From Prevotella sp. E2-28 (GTDB lineage: Bacteria; Bacteroidota; Bacteroidia; Bacteroidales; Bacteroidaceae): 64,000 bases of DNA. The notes beneath the pieces are model-generated. The model did no database searches. It saw only the letters and a list, made by a program, of their open reading frames with translations, and was not told where the DNA came from. Shown here one piece after another: positions 41,962 to 50,054 of the stretch (positions are counted from its first letter, which is position 1; each line of letters opens with the position of its first letter). A program made the translations under genes and the position numbers. The stretch covers positions 1-64,000 of the forward strand of contig NZ_CP091789.1 in the NCBI RefSeq assembly GCF_022024055.1. The letters run 5' to 3'.

Positions 41962-42231
41962 ATGACTATTGAAGAAGTAATTGACAGAGCCGTTCAAACG
42001 AACCAGTCTGTTGAAATTGAGTATTGTACACGTAATGGCAAAGTGTTCTCATGCGAGATAAGCCAAATACTCTATTCCCCGTATTATGGGGGCACTTATA
42101 TTCAAGCATTCTGTCCAGATTGGGGAGTTGAGCGTACTTTTAAGGTTAGTCGCATTCTAAAAGTAAATGGTCATTCATTCTCACGGATTTTTTGGAATCA
42201 AATAGGTGATGACTTTAAAAAGATTTATTAG
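41962..42231 (+). CDS. Stand-alone minimal WYL-like domain protein
   Basis: It encodes 89 residues. Nearly the whole protein matches the WYL-domain pattern: VEIEYCTRNGKVFSCEISQI, then YIQAFCPDWGVERTFKVSRI. The Arg-x-Phe-x-x-x-Arg-Ile close is typical. WYL domains usually follow a winged helix and sense nucleic acids or nucleotide ligands in defence-linked regulators. Here no DNA-binding part is attached. It starts eight bases after the helical-protein gene. A partner such as that helical protein could supply DNA binding, but this is speculation. Confidence 0.7.
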   Translation: MTIEEVIDRAVQTNQSVEIEYCTRNGKVFSCEISQILYSPYYGGTYIQAFCPDWGVERTFKVSRILKVNGHSFSRIFWNQIGDDFKKIY

Positions 42232-42277
42232 AGCGTAGTTTTTAATTGGATATGGGCAAAATCTGAAATAAGTTCCG

Positions 42278-42285
42278 TAATTTTG
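42278..42285 (+). promoter_or_regulatory. Possible -7 box for the 42315 gene
   Basis: TAATTTTG matches the Bacteroidota -7 consensus and lies 29 bases before the start codon. No TTTG is present at the expected upstream distance, so the call is weak. Confidence 0.4.
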
Positions 42286-42314
42286 CCAAAAATAGACAAA
42301 ATAGTGAGGATAAT

Positions 42315-43121
42315 ATGGGAAAAGTTAAGATGTTAGGGGCTTTGGTCGGCGATATCGTCGGCTCTGTATATGAGTTCTGTAATACGAAGTCAACGGATTT
42401 CGAATTGTTCTGTGGCGGGAGTACCTTTACAGATGACTCTGTGATGACCCTAGCTGTTGCCAAGTGGCTATTAGAGGATGAAGCGCATACCTTACATTAT
42501 TTAATATATTGCATGCAAGAACTTGGTGATCATCATCCAAATGCAGGATATGGTGGTCGATTTGCAGGATGGCTCTGCGAAGATAATCCCCAACCCTATA
42601 ACAGTTGGGGTAACGGTGCTGGTATGAGAGTTAGTCCTGTCGGGCTTTATGCCAGAACACTTGATGAAGCTTTAGCTCTGGCTGCATTAACGGCTTCTGT
42701 AAGCCACAATCATCCTGAAGGAGTTAAAGGTGCCCAAGCAATAGCGACAAGTGTATTTCTTTGTAGGCAAGGGAAATCGAAGCAGGAGATCAAGAACTAT
42801 GTTGAACAGACATTTGGCTACAATTTACATAGAACCATTGCGGAGATACGTCCAAGATATGGATTCGATGTTTCATGCCAGGGAAGTGCACCAGAAGCTA
42901 TCATTGCTTTTCTAGAAGGTAATTCGTTTGAGGAAGTAATACGTTTAGCTATATCGCTTGGTGGTGATTCCGACACTATCGGTGCAATGGCTGGAGCTAT
43001 TGCTGCATGTATGTATCCCATTCCTGATGAGATGGCAGAAAGATGTGATAACATACTAACAGAAGATTTAAGAGAGATAAAAGACAGGTTTTGTCAGTTT
43101 ATATCTGAAAGAGACAGATAA
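42315..43121 (+). CDS. ADP-ribosylglycohydrolase (DraG family)
   Basis: It encodes 268 residues. DraG motifs are in order: GALVGDIVGSVYEF, FTDDSVMTLAVAKWL, GAGMRVSPVGLYARTL, SHNHPEGVKGAQAIATSVFL and SLGGDSDTIGAMAGAIAACM. All metal-ligand Asp residues are present, so it should be active. It is clearly paralogous to 13290-14108 (same block lengths and PYNS..GNG motif). It is the likely head of a transcript reading into the multi-domain membrane protein at 43170 (48-base gap). Confidence 0.92.
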   Translation: MGKVKMLGALVGDIVGSVYEFCNTKSTDFELFCGGSTFTDDSVMTLAVAKWLLEDEAHTLHYLIYCMQELGDHHPNAGYGGRFAGWLCEDNPQPYNSWGNGAGMRVSPVGLYARTLDEALALAALTASVSHNHPEGVKGAQAIATSVFLCRQGKSKQEIKNYVEQTFGYNLHRTIAEIRPRYGFDVSCQGSAPEAIIAFLEGNSFEEVIRLAISLGGDSDTIGAMAGAIAACMYPIPDEMAERCDNILTEDLREIKDRFCQFISERDR

Positions 43122-43169
43122 AGCATTACCCCTTACCTCACAAATCAATATACATTAATTGATACTTTT

Positions 43170-45479
43170 ATGACAAGTTGGATTATTATAGCCCTATACT
43201 GGATAGTTTCTTGCGTCGTTATATATGCGATAAGGAATAAGAACGGAAAGAAACCTCTTAACCGTTTCCTAAAACAAGAAACGAAACTCTGGGAGCATCT
43301 GTTGATTATCCTATTAGCTCCGATTGCATTGCCTATAATACTATTGGTTTTTTGCTTTAAAGTATGTCACAAGTGGTATTATAAGAATCATCCACGACCT
43401 CTATCCAAAGATCTTAAGAAGTATATGAAGAAAGACTGTGTCCTTGATGAGAAGAATAATACTGTTTCTCTTGCAGAATACAATTATCAGCATGGGACTG
43501 AATATACTTTAGATGACGTTTATGGGAAGGGATATACGGACTCATTGAAAGATGATGAGAAATCTGCCATCACTACAGAGTCAACAAAATATGGCTTGTT
43601 GGATATTCAGGAAAATATTCCAAACACACCATATACAGAAGCCTCTAAAGCATTAGGAAATGCGTTGCTGTCTGGCGATTTTGCAGTATTTGAAAATCTA
43701 CTTGATGATACAGCGGAAAATATAAGCTACCAAAAAGAAACCATCTCAGGAAAAGGTCAAATTGTCGATTATTGGAGGGGCTGGAGGAGTCGATATGTAG
43801 AAACACGAAAGGCCAAGAAATTTGAAGTGATCTATAGCAACTATTATTCAAACGCCTGCCTTTTGTTAGAAATGATGGTGGTTATGTTTTTCATTAGAGA
43901 CAAGAAAATCAAGAAGATTCTCCTAATCCAACGTCACTTGAATCCGACGATTGGCTACCATGATGACATACTCGAATTCCCATTTGACATTGATAGCATC
44001 AAACGCTGCCTTTCTGAATTGAGAGAGTCAAATGAAATATTTGATCCAGTCGTAAAAGAGAACAGGATTCCCTGTTTTTCATGCGGAACTCCTTCTGAAG
44101 AATTGGAATGGCATAGTTCTTTATTCCAATCTGGGGATGTTGGTAATTCTGGAATTGTATCTGTTTGTCCTCACTGTCATAAGGTCGTTGAATATTATCC
44201 AGAAATGCGAACCCGTTATATTGAGCCTGTAGATCCGAGAGAGGCGTTATTCCCGATTCCACATCGATGGCAAAAGACTGATTATAACCCTAGGCTATTC
44301 GGTATAAGGAACTTTGAGGGTGGAGAGCCTCTTAAAGGAACGAAATATATAGAAGGCCTTAATGGCAAGACAAGACAGGCTGCGGAAGAATCGAACTGGT
44401 TCTTATTGCAGACAATTGGCAAAGATGATTTTGAGCAAGTCAAGAAATGCTATTGGGCTGCCGTTGATGATGGAATCTACGAAGCTGCAAACATTCTTGG
44501 TATATTAGCTTATAATTTTGAAGGTAAGACAGAAGAAGGGGTAGAAATCCTGAGAAAAGGAATAGATGGCGGTTCCCACAATGCCATGTTGAACTTGTTC
44601 ACAATATTATGGTCTGAAGAAAAGTACGAGGAAGCCATCAATCTTCTTATAGAGATACATGAAAACCCGTCACCTTCGCTAAAATGTCTTTGGAATCTTG
44701 CATTCTTCCATTATATGGGATGTGATTATGCACATAATACCATAAAGAAAAGTGTAGGAACTGCCAAGAAGATTCTCCGGAAGATACTTGAGAAGGAAGA
44801 AGATTTATTCTATAATGAAGAAAAGTCAGTATTTAAGGCAGCAAAGGATTTTCTTGCATATATTGATAAAGGAAACATCTTTGCATCCAAGGCGAAATAT
44901 TATCATTGGCGGATAAAAACCAATCTCGACTCATTGAAAAAGAAAGGCGATGATGCTGCATTTTGGGATCTTGACTCACTATCACTAAAAGAAGGATATC
45001 ATTTAGGACTGCGTGTAGCTGAACAACATGGTATGGGGGATGAATCGAACTTCTACGTGTATGATAAAAATGGTAAGGAAGATAAGGATCTGCTTAAATA
45101 CATTCATGCTGACGAGACATCTATGGGTGCATGGCAGGTGTATTTGCTTATGACATCCCCGACCTTATTGCCAACATTTTGGCATGGGGGCTATATTGCC
45201 CGAAAGTTCATCATGATGGAAGAAGACTTGTATGAGATAGAACCGCTACGTTATTATGCTCTCTCTGAATTGGCAAAACAAGAATCGCTTTATCCTAGTG
45301 TCGAGTTTGAAAACAATTCTGATGTCAAAACTGCTCAGATTCATTGCTGCTATTGGAATGACTGGAAAGGACTTGTCCGAGAACATATCGAGATTCAAAT
45401 GCAGGACGGCAAGGTAATTTCGTATGAGGAAAAAGATAATTTCGTGATTTATAAATATCATTGTGGTATATATTACTAA
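43170..45479 (+). CDS. Large multi-domain membrane protein (NTF2-like, zinc ribbon, Sel1/TPR-like)
   Basis: It encodes 769 residues. Two N-terminal membrane segments lie at about residues 3-20 and 43-66. Residues about 155-250 resemble an NTF2/SnoaL-like domain (KALGNALLSGDFAVFENLLD, then GKGQIVDYWRGW). A zinc ribbon follows (RIPCFSCGTPSEE, then VSVCPHCHKVVEYYPEM, about 292-345). Residues about 385-560 are helical repeats of the Sel1/TPR kind (AVDDGIYEAANILGILAYNF, then GIDGGSHNAMLNLFTILW). The C-terminal 100 residues are unassigned. The combination suggests a membrane-bound scaffold. It lies between an ADP-ribosylglycohydrolase and a small membrane protein (three-base gap). Confidence 0.65.
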   Translation: MTSWIIIALYWIVSCVVIYAIRNKNGKKPLNRFLKQETKLWEHLLIILLAPIALPIILLVFCFKVCHKWYYKNHPRPLSKDLKKYMKKDCVLDEKNNTVSLAEYNYQHGTEYTLDDVYGKGYTDSLKDDEKSAITTESTKYGLLDIQENIPNTPYTEASKALGNALLSGDFAVFENLLDDTAENISYQKETISGKGQIVDYWRGWRSRYVETRKAKKFEVIYSNYYSNACLLLEMMVVMFFIRDKKIKKILLIQRHLNPTIGYHDDILEFPFDIDSIKRCLSELRESNEIFDPVVKENRIPCFSCGTPSEELEWHSSLFQSGDVGNSGIVSVCPHCHKVVEYYPEMRTRYIEPVDPREALFPIPHRWQKTDYNPRLFGIRNFEGGEPLKGTKYIEGLNGKTRQAAEESNWFLLQTIGKDDFEQVKKCYWAAVDDGIYEAANILGILAYNFEGKTEEGVEILRKGIDGGSHNAMLNLFTILWSEEKYEEAINLLIEIHENPSPSLKCLWNLAFFHYMGCDYAHNTIKKSVGTAKKILRKILEKEEDLFYNEEKSVFKAAKDFLAYIDKGNIFASKAKYYHWRIKTNLDSLKKKGDDAAFWDLDSLSLKEGYHLGLRVAEQHGMGDESNFYVYDKNGKEDKDLLKYIHADETSMGAWQVYLLMTSPTLLPTFWHGGYIARKFIMMEEDLYEIEPLRYYALSELAKQESLYPSVEFENNSDVKTAQIHCCYWNDWKGLVREHIEIQMQDGKVISYEEKDNFVIYKYHCGIYY

Positions 45480-45482
45480 GAT

Positions 45483-46004
45483 ATGAATTTCTTCGTATTA
45501 TTATATTTCTTCTATTTTGCTGCGATATTCTTAGTCGTGGCAATCCCTTTCCTGTTGTTTGTGTTTTGGGCTGTCAACAGATGGATATTAAAACGAAGAT
45601 TTAGACTTCTTTATAGAATTCTTCTATCTATCGGAATACCTGTGCTAGTGGTTGGCCTGGCCTATATAGACCTATACTATGCACCATACAGCTCTTCAAA
45701 TATGGATGAAAGATTGGCAAAACTTGTCCCAGAGATAAAACTACCTCCATATAAAGTTACGGATTATAGTAGCGTATATGTCGGAGGGGATGATCTCAAG
45801 AATACATACCAGATGATTTTCAAGAACGGAAAAGATGAGACATTGAAGAGTCTGTTAGACAGTCTGATCAATACAAATCCTAAATGGAAGAAGATTGATG
45901 AAGAGTATGTCTACGACACCATCTTTTGGGAGGATGAAGTCGTTGATAGCATCATTATTCGTCCATTGAAAGGTTCAGCAACGTTTATCAATTATAAATG
46001 GTAA
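45483..46004 (+). CDS. Small two-helix membrane protein
   Basis: It encodes 173 residues. Two strong membrane helices lie at about residues 3-35 and 44-63, followed by a soluble domain of about 100 residues. The soluble part contains PEIKLPPYKVTDYSSVYVGG and later WEDEVVDSIIIRPLKGSATF, a beta-rich pattern that probably faces the periplasm. It starts three bases after the multi-domain gene ends. The next gene's ATG lies five bases past its stop, so both are probably translated from one message. I recognise no family. Confidence 0.55.
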   Translation: MNFFVLLYFFYFAAIFLVVAIPFLLFVFWAVNRWILKRRFRLLYRILLSIGIPVLVVGLAYIDLYYAPYSSSNMDERLAKLVPEIKLPPYKVTDYSSVYVGGDDLKNTYQMIFKNGKDETLKSLLDSLINTNPKWKKIDEEYVYDTIFWEDEVVDSIIIRPLKGSATFINYKW

Positions 46005-46009
46005 TATCT

Positions 46010-46939
46010 ATGGACGGATTATCTGACAGGTTTAAAGGAACCATATATGGACAGGCAATAGGTGATGCTCTTGGACTTGGCACTGAGGGCATGACTGATG
46101 AGGATATGGCATGGAAATATCCTCATGGTATCAAGCATTACAGTGATATATTCCAGGACCGGCATCGTAAGAGGTGGAAGATTGGGGACTGGACTGATGA
46201 TACAGACATGATGCTTTGTATCGCTAATGCTGTAATCAGGGACAAAGGTGTTGACTTTACCAGTATTGCCCGGAATTTCAAAGAGTGGGCCGATGGTGAA
46301 CCAATGGGAATTGGCGAGACAACTTATAAGGTGCTTAGTTTTGGCGATTACGTCGATAGGCCATTTGATGCTTCTAAGATGCTGTGGGAAATGAGTCATC
46401 AACAATCTGCAGCAAATGGAGGCGTGATGCGAACATCCATAGTGGGCCTGTTTCCAAAAGCCGTTGAAGAATGTGCTGCAAATATTTGTCGATTGACACA
46501 CTATGACCCAAGGTGTGCTGGCTCCTGTGCAATCGTTTCGCTGTTGATTCACTCACTTGTATATGATGAGGAAAAACTGTCATATCATCAGATAGTTAAT
46601 ATTGCACAAAAATATGATAGTCGTATTCGAGAGTACATAGATCTCTCGCTAAATACAGACATAAGGGCATTAGAGTTGCAGGATTGGGACTCTGTGGGCT
46701 ATACGCTTAAAACTTTGGCTGCAGGTCTCTGGGCATATTGGAATGCGACATCTTTTGAAGATGGTTTGCTCTCTGTAGTCAGAGCAGGTGGCGATGCAGA
46801 TACTAACGCAGCTGTTGCTTGCGCTATCCTTGGCGCAAAATTTGGTTTTAACGCGATTCCACAAGAATATGTTGATGGGCTTATATACAAAGAGCAACTT
46901 GATGAAGTAGTTTCTGGAATGACTGAACTCACAAAATAA
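46010..46939 (+). CDS. ADP-ribosylglycohydrolase family protein (third copy)
   Basis: It encodes 309 residues from the ATG at 46010. An ATG four codons earlier overlaps the previous gene's stop and is possible. DraG motifs: IYGQAIGDALGLGTEGM, IGDWTDDTDMMLCIANAVI, GVMRTSIVGLFPKAVEE, LTHYDPRCAGSCAIVSLLIH and VRAGGDADTNAAVACAILGA. All Asp ligands are kept. It is a different subtype from the other two copies (longer N-terminal part, AGGDADT instead of LGGDSDT), so it probably has a different substrate and is not a recent duplicate. Confidence 0.9.
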   Translation: MDGLSDRFKGTIYGQAIGDALGLGTEGMTDEDMAWKYPHGIKHYSDIFQDRHRKRWKIGDWTDDTDMMLCIANAVIRDKGVDFTSIARNFKEWADGEPMGIGETTYKVLSFGDYVDRPFDASKMLWEMSHQQSAANGGVMRTSIVGLFPKAVEECAANICRLTHYDPRCAGSCAIVSLLIHSLVYDEEKLSYHQIVNIAQKYDSRIREYIDLSLNTDIRALELQDWDSVGYTLKTLAAGLWAYWNATSFEDGLLSVVRAGGDADTNAAVACAILGAKFGFNAIPQEYVDGLIYKEQLDEVVSGMTELTK

Positions 46940-46942
46940 ATA

Positions 46943-48139
46943 ATGGCGGTGGAAAAGAAGAAAATAAAAAAAAATAGAAGAATGATCGTATTTTTTTTAG
47001 CAATTGCAATCCTGATAACAATTAAGATTATTTGGGTGTTGTGTGCTACAAGCGGACAGGGATCTTTTGATAGAGAAAAGAAAGAAATAATCCGTCGGGC
47101 GAACTATCTTACCTCAATGGTCTGCACATCTCCACAGGGATTACTCGATGAAATGCCAAGTGGTATTGGTGAGCAGTTCCAAGGTGAGTGGGCTTTATAC
47201 ACGTGTTCCATGACATCAGCAGCATTGGCTAATATTGCCATTCTTTATCCCCCAAATAAGGAACTATCCATTAAGTTCATTGATCAGATTATCGACATTG
47301 CAATGTCTGAAGAGATACGGGAATACGACAAGCTACGCTGGAGAGAAGACCCGATGGATGGCATTTATGGGAATCTGAGCCACATCTCCTATTATAGTCA
47401 TTTGGCATGGATGATTAGTCGATATAAGCAGATTGGCGGTGATGGCAAATACGATGACCTGTATCATTCACTATGTAAGGCGATGAACCGCAGGATTCGA
47501 AAGAGTAAATCATTGAACTTGCCAACTTACCCAGGTGAATACATTTACATACCAGACATGCTGGTTGCAATAGTGGCATTGGCAAATTACTCCAGTCAGT
47601 ACGAAGGCAAGTACTCTACTACTGTGGATATGTGGGTAGAGAGAGCCAAGAAAGAGTGGATAGATAAAGAAACAGGACTGGTCGCATCGTTTTTGGAAGC
47701 TTATAATGACAGCGTTCAGATTGTATTACCAGTGAAAGGCTCTTATTCAGCCTTGAACTGTTACTATCTGTCATTGGTAGATTCGGAGTTTGCGAAAGAG
47801 CAATATGATTGTTTGATGAAGAACTATAAGCAAGGATTCCCATTTGCGGGCCTAAAGGAGTACCACGATAGGACTTGTCTGTTTGGTATGGATATTGATG
47901 CTGGCCCTATAATCTTCAATCTCAGTCCGTCAGGCACAGCGTTTACAATTGGCTGTGCAGCAAGCCTGGATGATATGGAGTTCAGAAACAAACTACTGAA
48001 AACAGCAGAGATTGGAGGCAGTACGGTAACGTGGTTTGGTAAGAGCCATTATCTGTTGGCTAATCTGGCACTTGTCGGGGAAGCCATAGTCCTTGCTATG
48101 AGGACTTCTGCACCACAAACTCGAATGCGTAACAAGTAA
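46943..48139 (+). CDS. Membrane-anchored alpha/alpha-toroid-like protein
   Basis: It encodes 398 residues. A basic N-terminus and one helix (about residues 14-33, IVFFLAIAILITIKIIWVLC) export or anchor it. The rest is helical, with repeated aromatic and acidic motifs such as YTCSMTSAALANIAILYP, GNLSHISYYSHLAWMISRYK and GSYSALNCYYLSLVDSEF. This resembles alpha/alpha-toroid enzymes, for example glycoside-hydrolase-like or linalool dehydratase-like proteins. I cannot name catalytic residues. It starts three bases after the glycohydrolase gene and is followed after 12 bases by a lipoprotein gene. Confidence 0.55.
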   Translation: MAVEKKKIKKNRRMIVFFLAIAILITIKIIWVLCATSGQGSFDREKKEIIRRANYLTSMVCTSPQGLLDEMPSGIGEQFQGEWALYTCSMTSAALANIAILYPPNKELSIKFIDQIIDIAMSEEIREYDKLRWREDPMDGIYGNLSHISYYSHLAWMISRYKQIGGDGKYDDLYHSLCKAMNRRIRKSKSLNLPTYPGEYIYIPDMLVAIVALANYSSQYEGKYSTTVDMWVERAKKEWIDKETGLVASFLEAYNDSVQIVLPVKGSYSALNCYYLSLVDSEFAKEQYDCLMKNYKQGFPFAGLKEYHDRTCLFGMDIDAGPIIFNLSPSGTAFTIGCAASLDDMEFRNKLLKTAEIGGSTVTWFGKSHYLLANLALVGEAIVLAMRTSAPQTRMRNK

Positions 48140-48151
48140 CATATTTATATT

Positions 48152-48847
48152 ATGGGTAAAAAGATAGTCTTGATAACATTTGTGGGACTGATTACGGCTA
48201 ACCTGTCCTGTACGAACAAGAATGGAGAGAAACAAAAGCAACTGATCTCTAAAATAGATAGCGTAACTCTCAGAAATTCTATAGAGGATACTGACACTTC
48301 ATATCTATCAATCTATAAAAAGGAATTAGAGAATGGACAGTATCGAGACTTTTATATCACCCATGGAGAGTTTGGTTACATTTTCAGGGTATTTGACTCT
48401 GCGAATAAACAGTATTACGATATTGATTTCAATGCGGATGATTATATGAATGGTGGTGTTCCTGGTATTACTGGCTTTGCTAGTCCTGATGGGCGTTATG
48501 TTTATGTTGTTGGCGATATTCTGGCGAATAGTACAGGATGGGTATGCACCCTCTTAATCTATCAGATAGATACAAACACGCTCAAAGCGAAACTTCTGAA
48601 TGGTGGTGCTGCATGGAGATTGGAAAAGGACGGCTTTACTATTGCCTCTGAGACTCGATGCACCACCCCTGACGCAAAATGCTCTGCAGAGATGAACTTT
48701 GCTTTTGAAGATATAACCTATGGCTTCGACGGGAAGATCAAGCATAAAAGCAAGGAATATCCGTCTAACGAGATTGAGCCTCGATATGGTAAGAACCACA
48801 ATAACGTCAATGGTTTAGGCGCGATTAGACATTCGTTTTACGATTAA
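48152..48847 (+). CDS. Lipoprotein of unknown function
   Basis: It encodes 231 residues. The N-terminus has a lipoprotein signal (VLITFVGLITANLSC, with the lipid-bearing Cys at about residue 20). The following Thr-Asn is not the acidic pattern linked to surface export. The mature protein is beta-rich, with GNGQ-like turns and a central segment FIRVFDSANKQYYDIDFNAD in reduced form (YIFRVFDSANKQYYD). A passage GFASPDGRYVYVVGDILANS recalls beta-propeller blades. No domain can be named with confidence. It lies between two other membrane-associated genes, 12 bases from each. Confidence 0.55.
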   Translation: MGKKIVLITFVGLITANLSCTNKNGEKQKQLISKIDSVTLRNSIEDTDTSYLSIYKKELENGQYRDFYITHGEFGYIFRVFDSANKQYYDIDFNADDYMNGGVPGITGFASPDGRYVYVVGDILANSTGWVCTLLIYQIDTNTLKAKLLNGGAAWRLEKDGFTIASETRCTTPDAKCSAEMNFAFEDITYGFDGKIKHKSKEYPSNEIEPRYGKNHNNVNGLGAIRHSFYD

Positions 48848-48858
48848 ATAAAGCAGTC

Positions 48859-49911
48859 ATGAAGAAATTTATATTTATTGTTATTGCAATCATCATAGTT
48901 GGTATTGCAATAGTGGCAATTCCTGAACTTAGGAAAACAGATCCAGTTGTTCAGGAATCAGAAGAAACTGCAGATACAACTTCTGTGAGTGGTGATGAAG
49001 AGTCAGACAGACTGGCCTTTTGGTTTCAGCACCATGATTCTCTGAATCACGGATTGGTTTCTGTAGCAGAAGAGCTATGGAAATTGGATTCAGCGGCAGC
49101 CCATTCCAATACAATTGGAAGGGTAATGTGGTATGAGAAGTGCCAAAAGAGATTGGTTGCTTGTTTTGACTCGATTCATCCAGAATCAAACTTGGCTGAG
49201 ATACAGAAAGCGGATTCTATGTTAAGAGAGATTGCAGCTTTCTTTGAGCAGGATGCGGATTATACCACGATGGGAATGATTGTGAATATCGATTTGCAGA
49301 ACGATTTCATAATATATCGTATGGCCGCAGAAGGAAGCCAGATAATTAAATACGAGCCGACCTTTACTGAGGAACTTAACGCATGGGATGGTCTGCAAGA
49401 GGCAATGTTTGCGTTCTGTTTGAGTGTTGTCAATTGGAATTGGTTTGGTGGGAGCGGTGCTGGGCCAGCTTCTCTTGCTGAGCAAAATACCATCTTAAAA
49501 TGTCGTCTCGACGATTTAGAACGAATACACAAGCAATATAACAGGGACTTCCCAATGAAATTGTATAGCCGAGACAATATTGAAAGAGATATTGATACCC
49601 ATCTACTCAAAGCCAAGGCTGAGTTTGAAAAGTCCGTTAAAAGAGTCGCAAGTTCCATCGTGAAGGATGAGGATGCTAAAGAGTATCTGGCCAAGGAACA
49701 ATTGGAAGCATATGACAACCTATATAATAAGATCCCAACTTTACAAAAGCCGCTGATTAAGGCACTTGATGAATGGTTGAAGGTGCGTAACCGTTTCCCG
49801 AAAGAAGGGGCTAACGTCCAAAAGGCGATGAAGATTAAGTACAAAGAGAATACGGCTATCATGATTGATTCTTTAGCAAAGTGCATAGCCGACAGTCAGG
49901 CAGAAGGATGA
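48859..49911 (+). CDS. Exported or anchored helical protein of unknown function
   Basis: It encodes 350 residues. One N-terminal hydrophobic helix (about residues 4-22, FIFIVIAIIIVGIAIVAIP) is followed by an acidic linker. The mature part is almost all helical and Glu/Lys-rich (LVSVAEELWKLDSAAAHSN, then HLLKAKAEFEKSVKRVASSI). A glycine-rich interruption is FGGSGAGPASLAEQN. I see no catalytic motif. It is the last gene of the closely spaced plus-strand run; a 143-base gap with a -7 box separates it from the next gene. Confidence 0.55.
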   Translation: MKKFIFIVIAIIIVGIAIVAIPELRKTDPVVQESEETADTTSVSGDEESDRLAFWFQHHDSLNHGLVSVAEELWKLDSAAAHSNTIGRVMWYEKCQKRLVACFDSIHPESNLAEIQKADSMLREIAAFFEQDADYTTMGMIVNIDLQNDFIIYRMAAEGSQIIKYEPTFTEELNAWDGLQEAMFAFCLSVVNWNWFGGSGAGPASLAEQNTILKCRLDDLERIHKQYNRDFPMKLYSRDNIERDIDTHLLKAKAEFEKSVKRVASSIVKDEDAKEYLAKEQLEAYDNLYNKIPTLQKPLIKALDEWLKVRNRFPKEGANVQKAMKIKYKENTAIMIDSLAKCIADSQAEG

Positions 49912-50005
49912 CGGATTTTGGGCTGTTTTTCATTAAAGAGTAAGAAATCCACTACGTTTTTCGTCGTTTTTTGGCAATTTGACATATTATTTGGTTTTTT
50001 ATTTG

Positions 50006-50013
50006 TAATTTTG
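50006..50013 (+). promoter_or_regulatory. -7 box upstream of the 50055 gene
   Basis: TAATTTTG fits the -7 consensus and lies 41 bases before the ATG. TTTG occurs at 49978-49981, but the spacer is 24 bases, longer than usual. Just upstream is TTTTTTGGCAATTT, the same block seen in the 65-base repeats at 15 and 16.2 kb. Confidence 0.5.
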
Positions 50014-50054
50014 CAGAGAAGTATCGAGTTGAGAATATAAAATAGGATTAAGCG

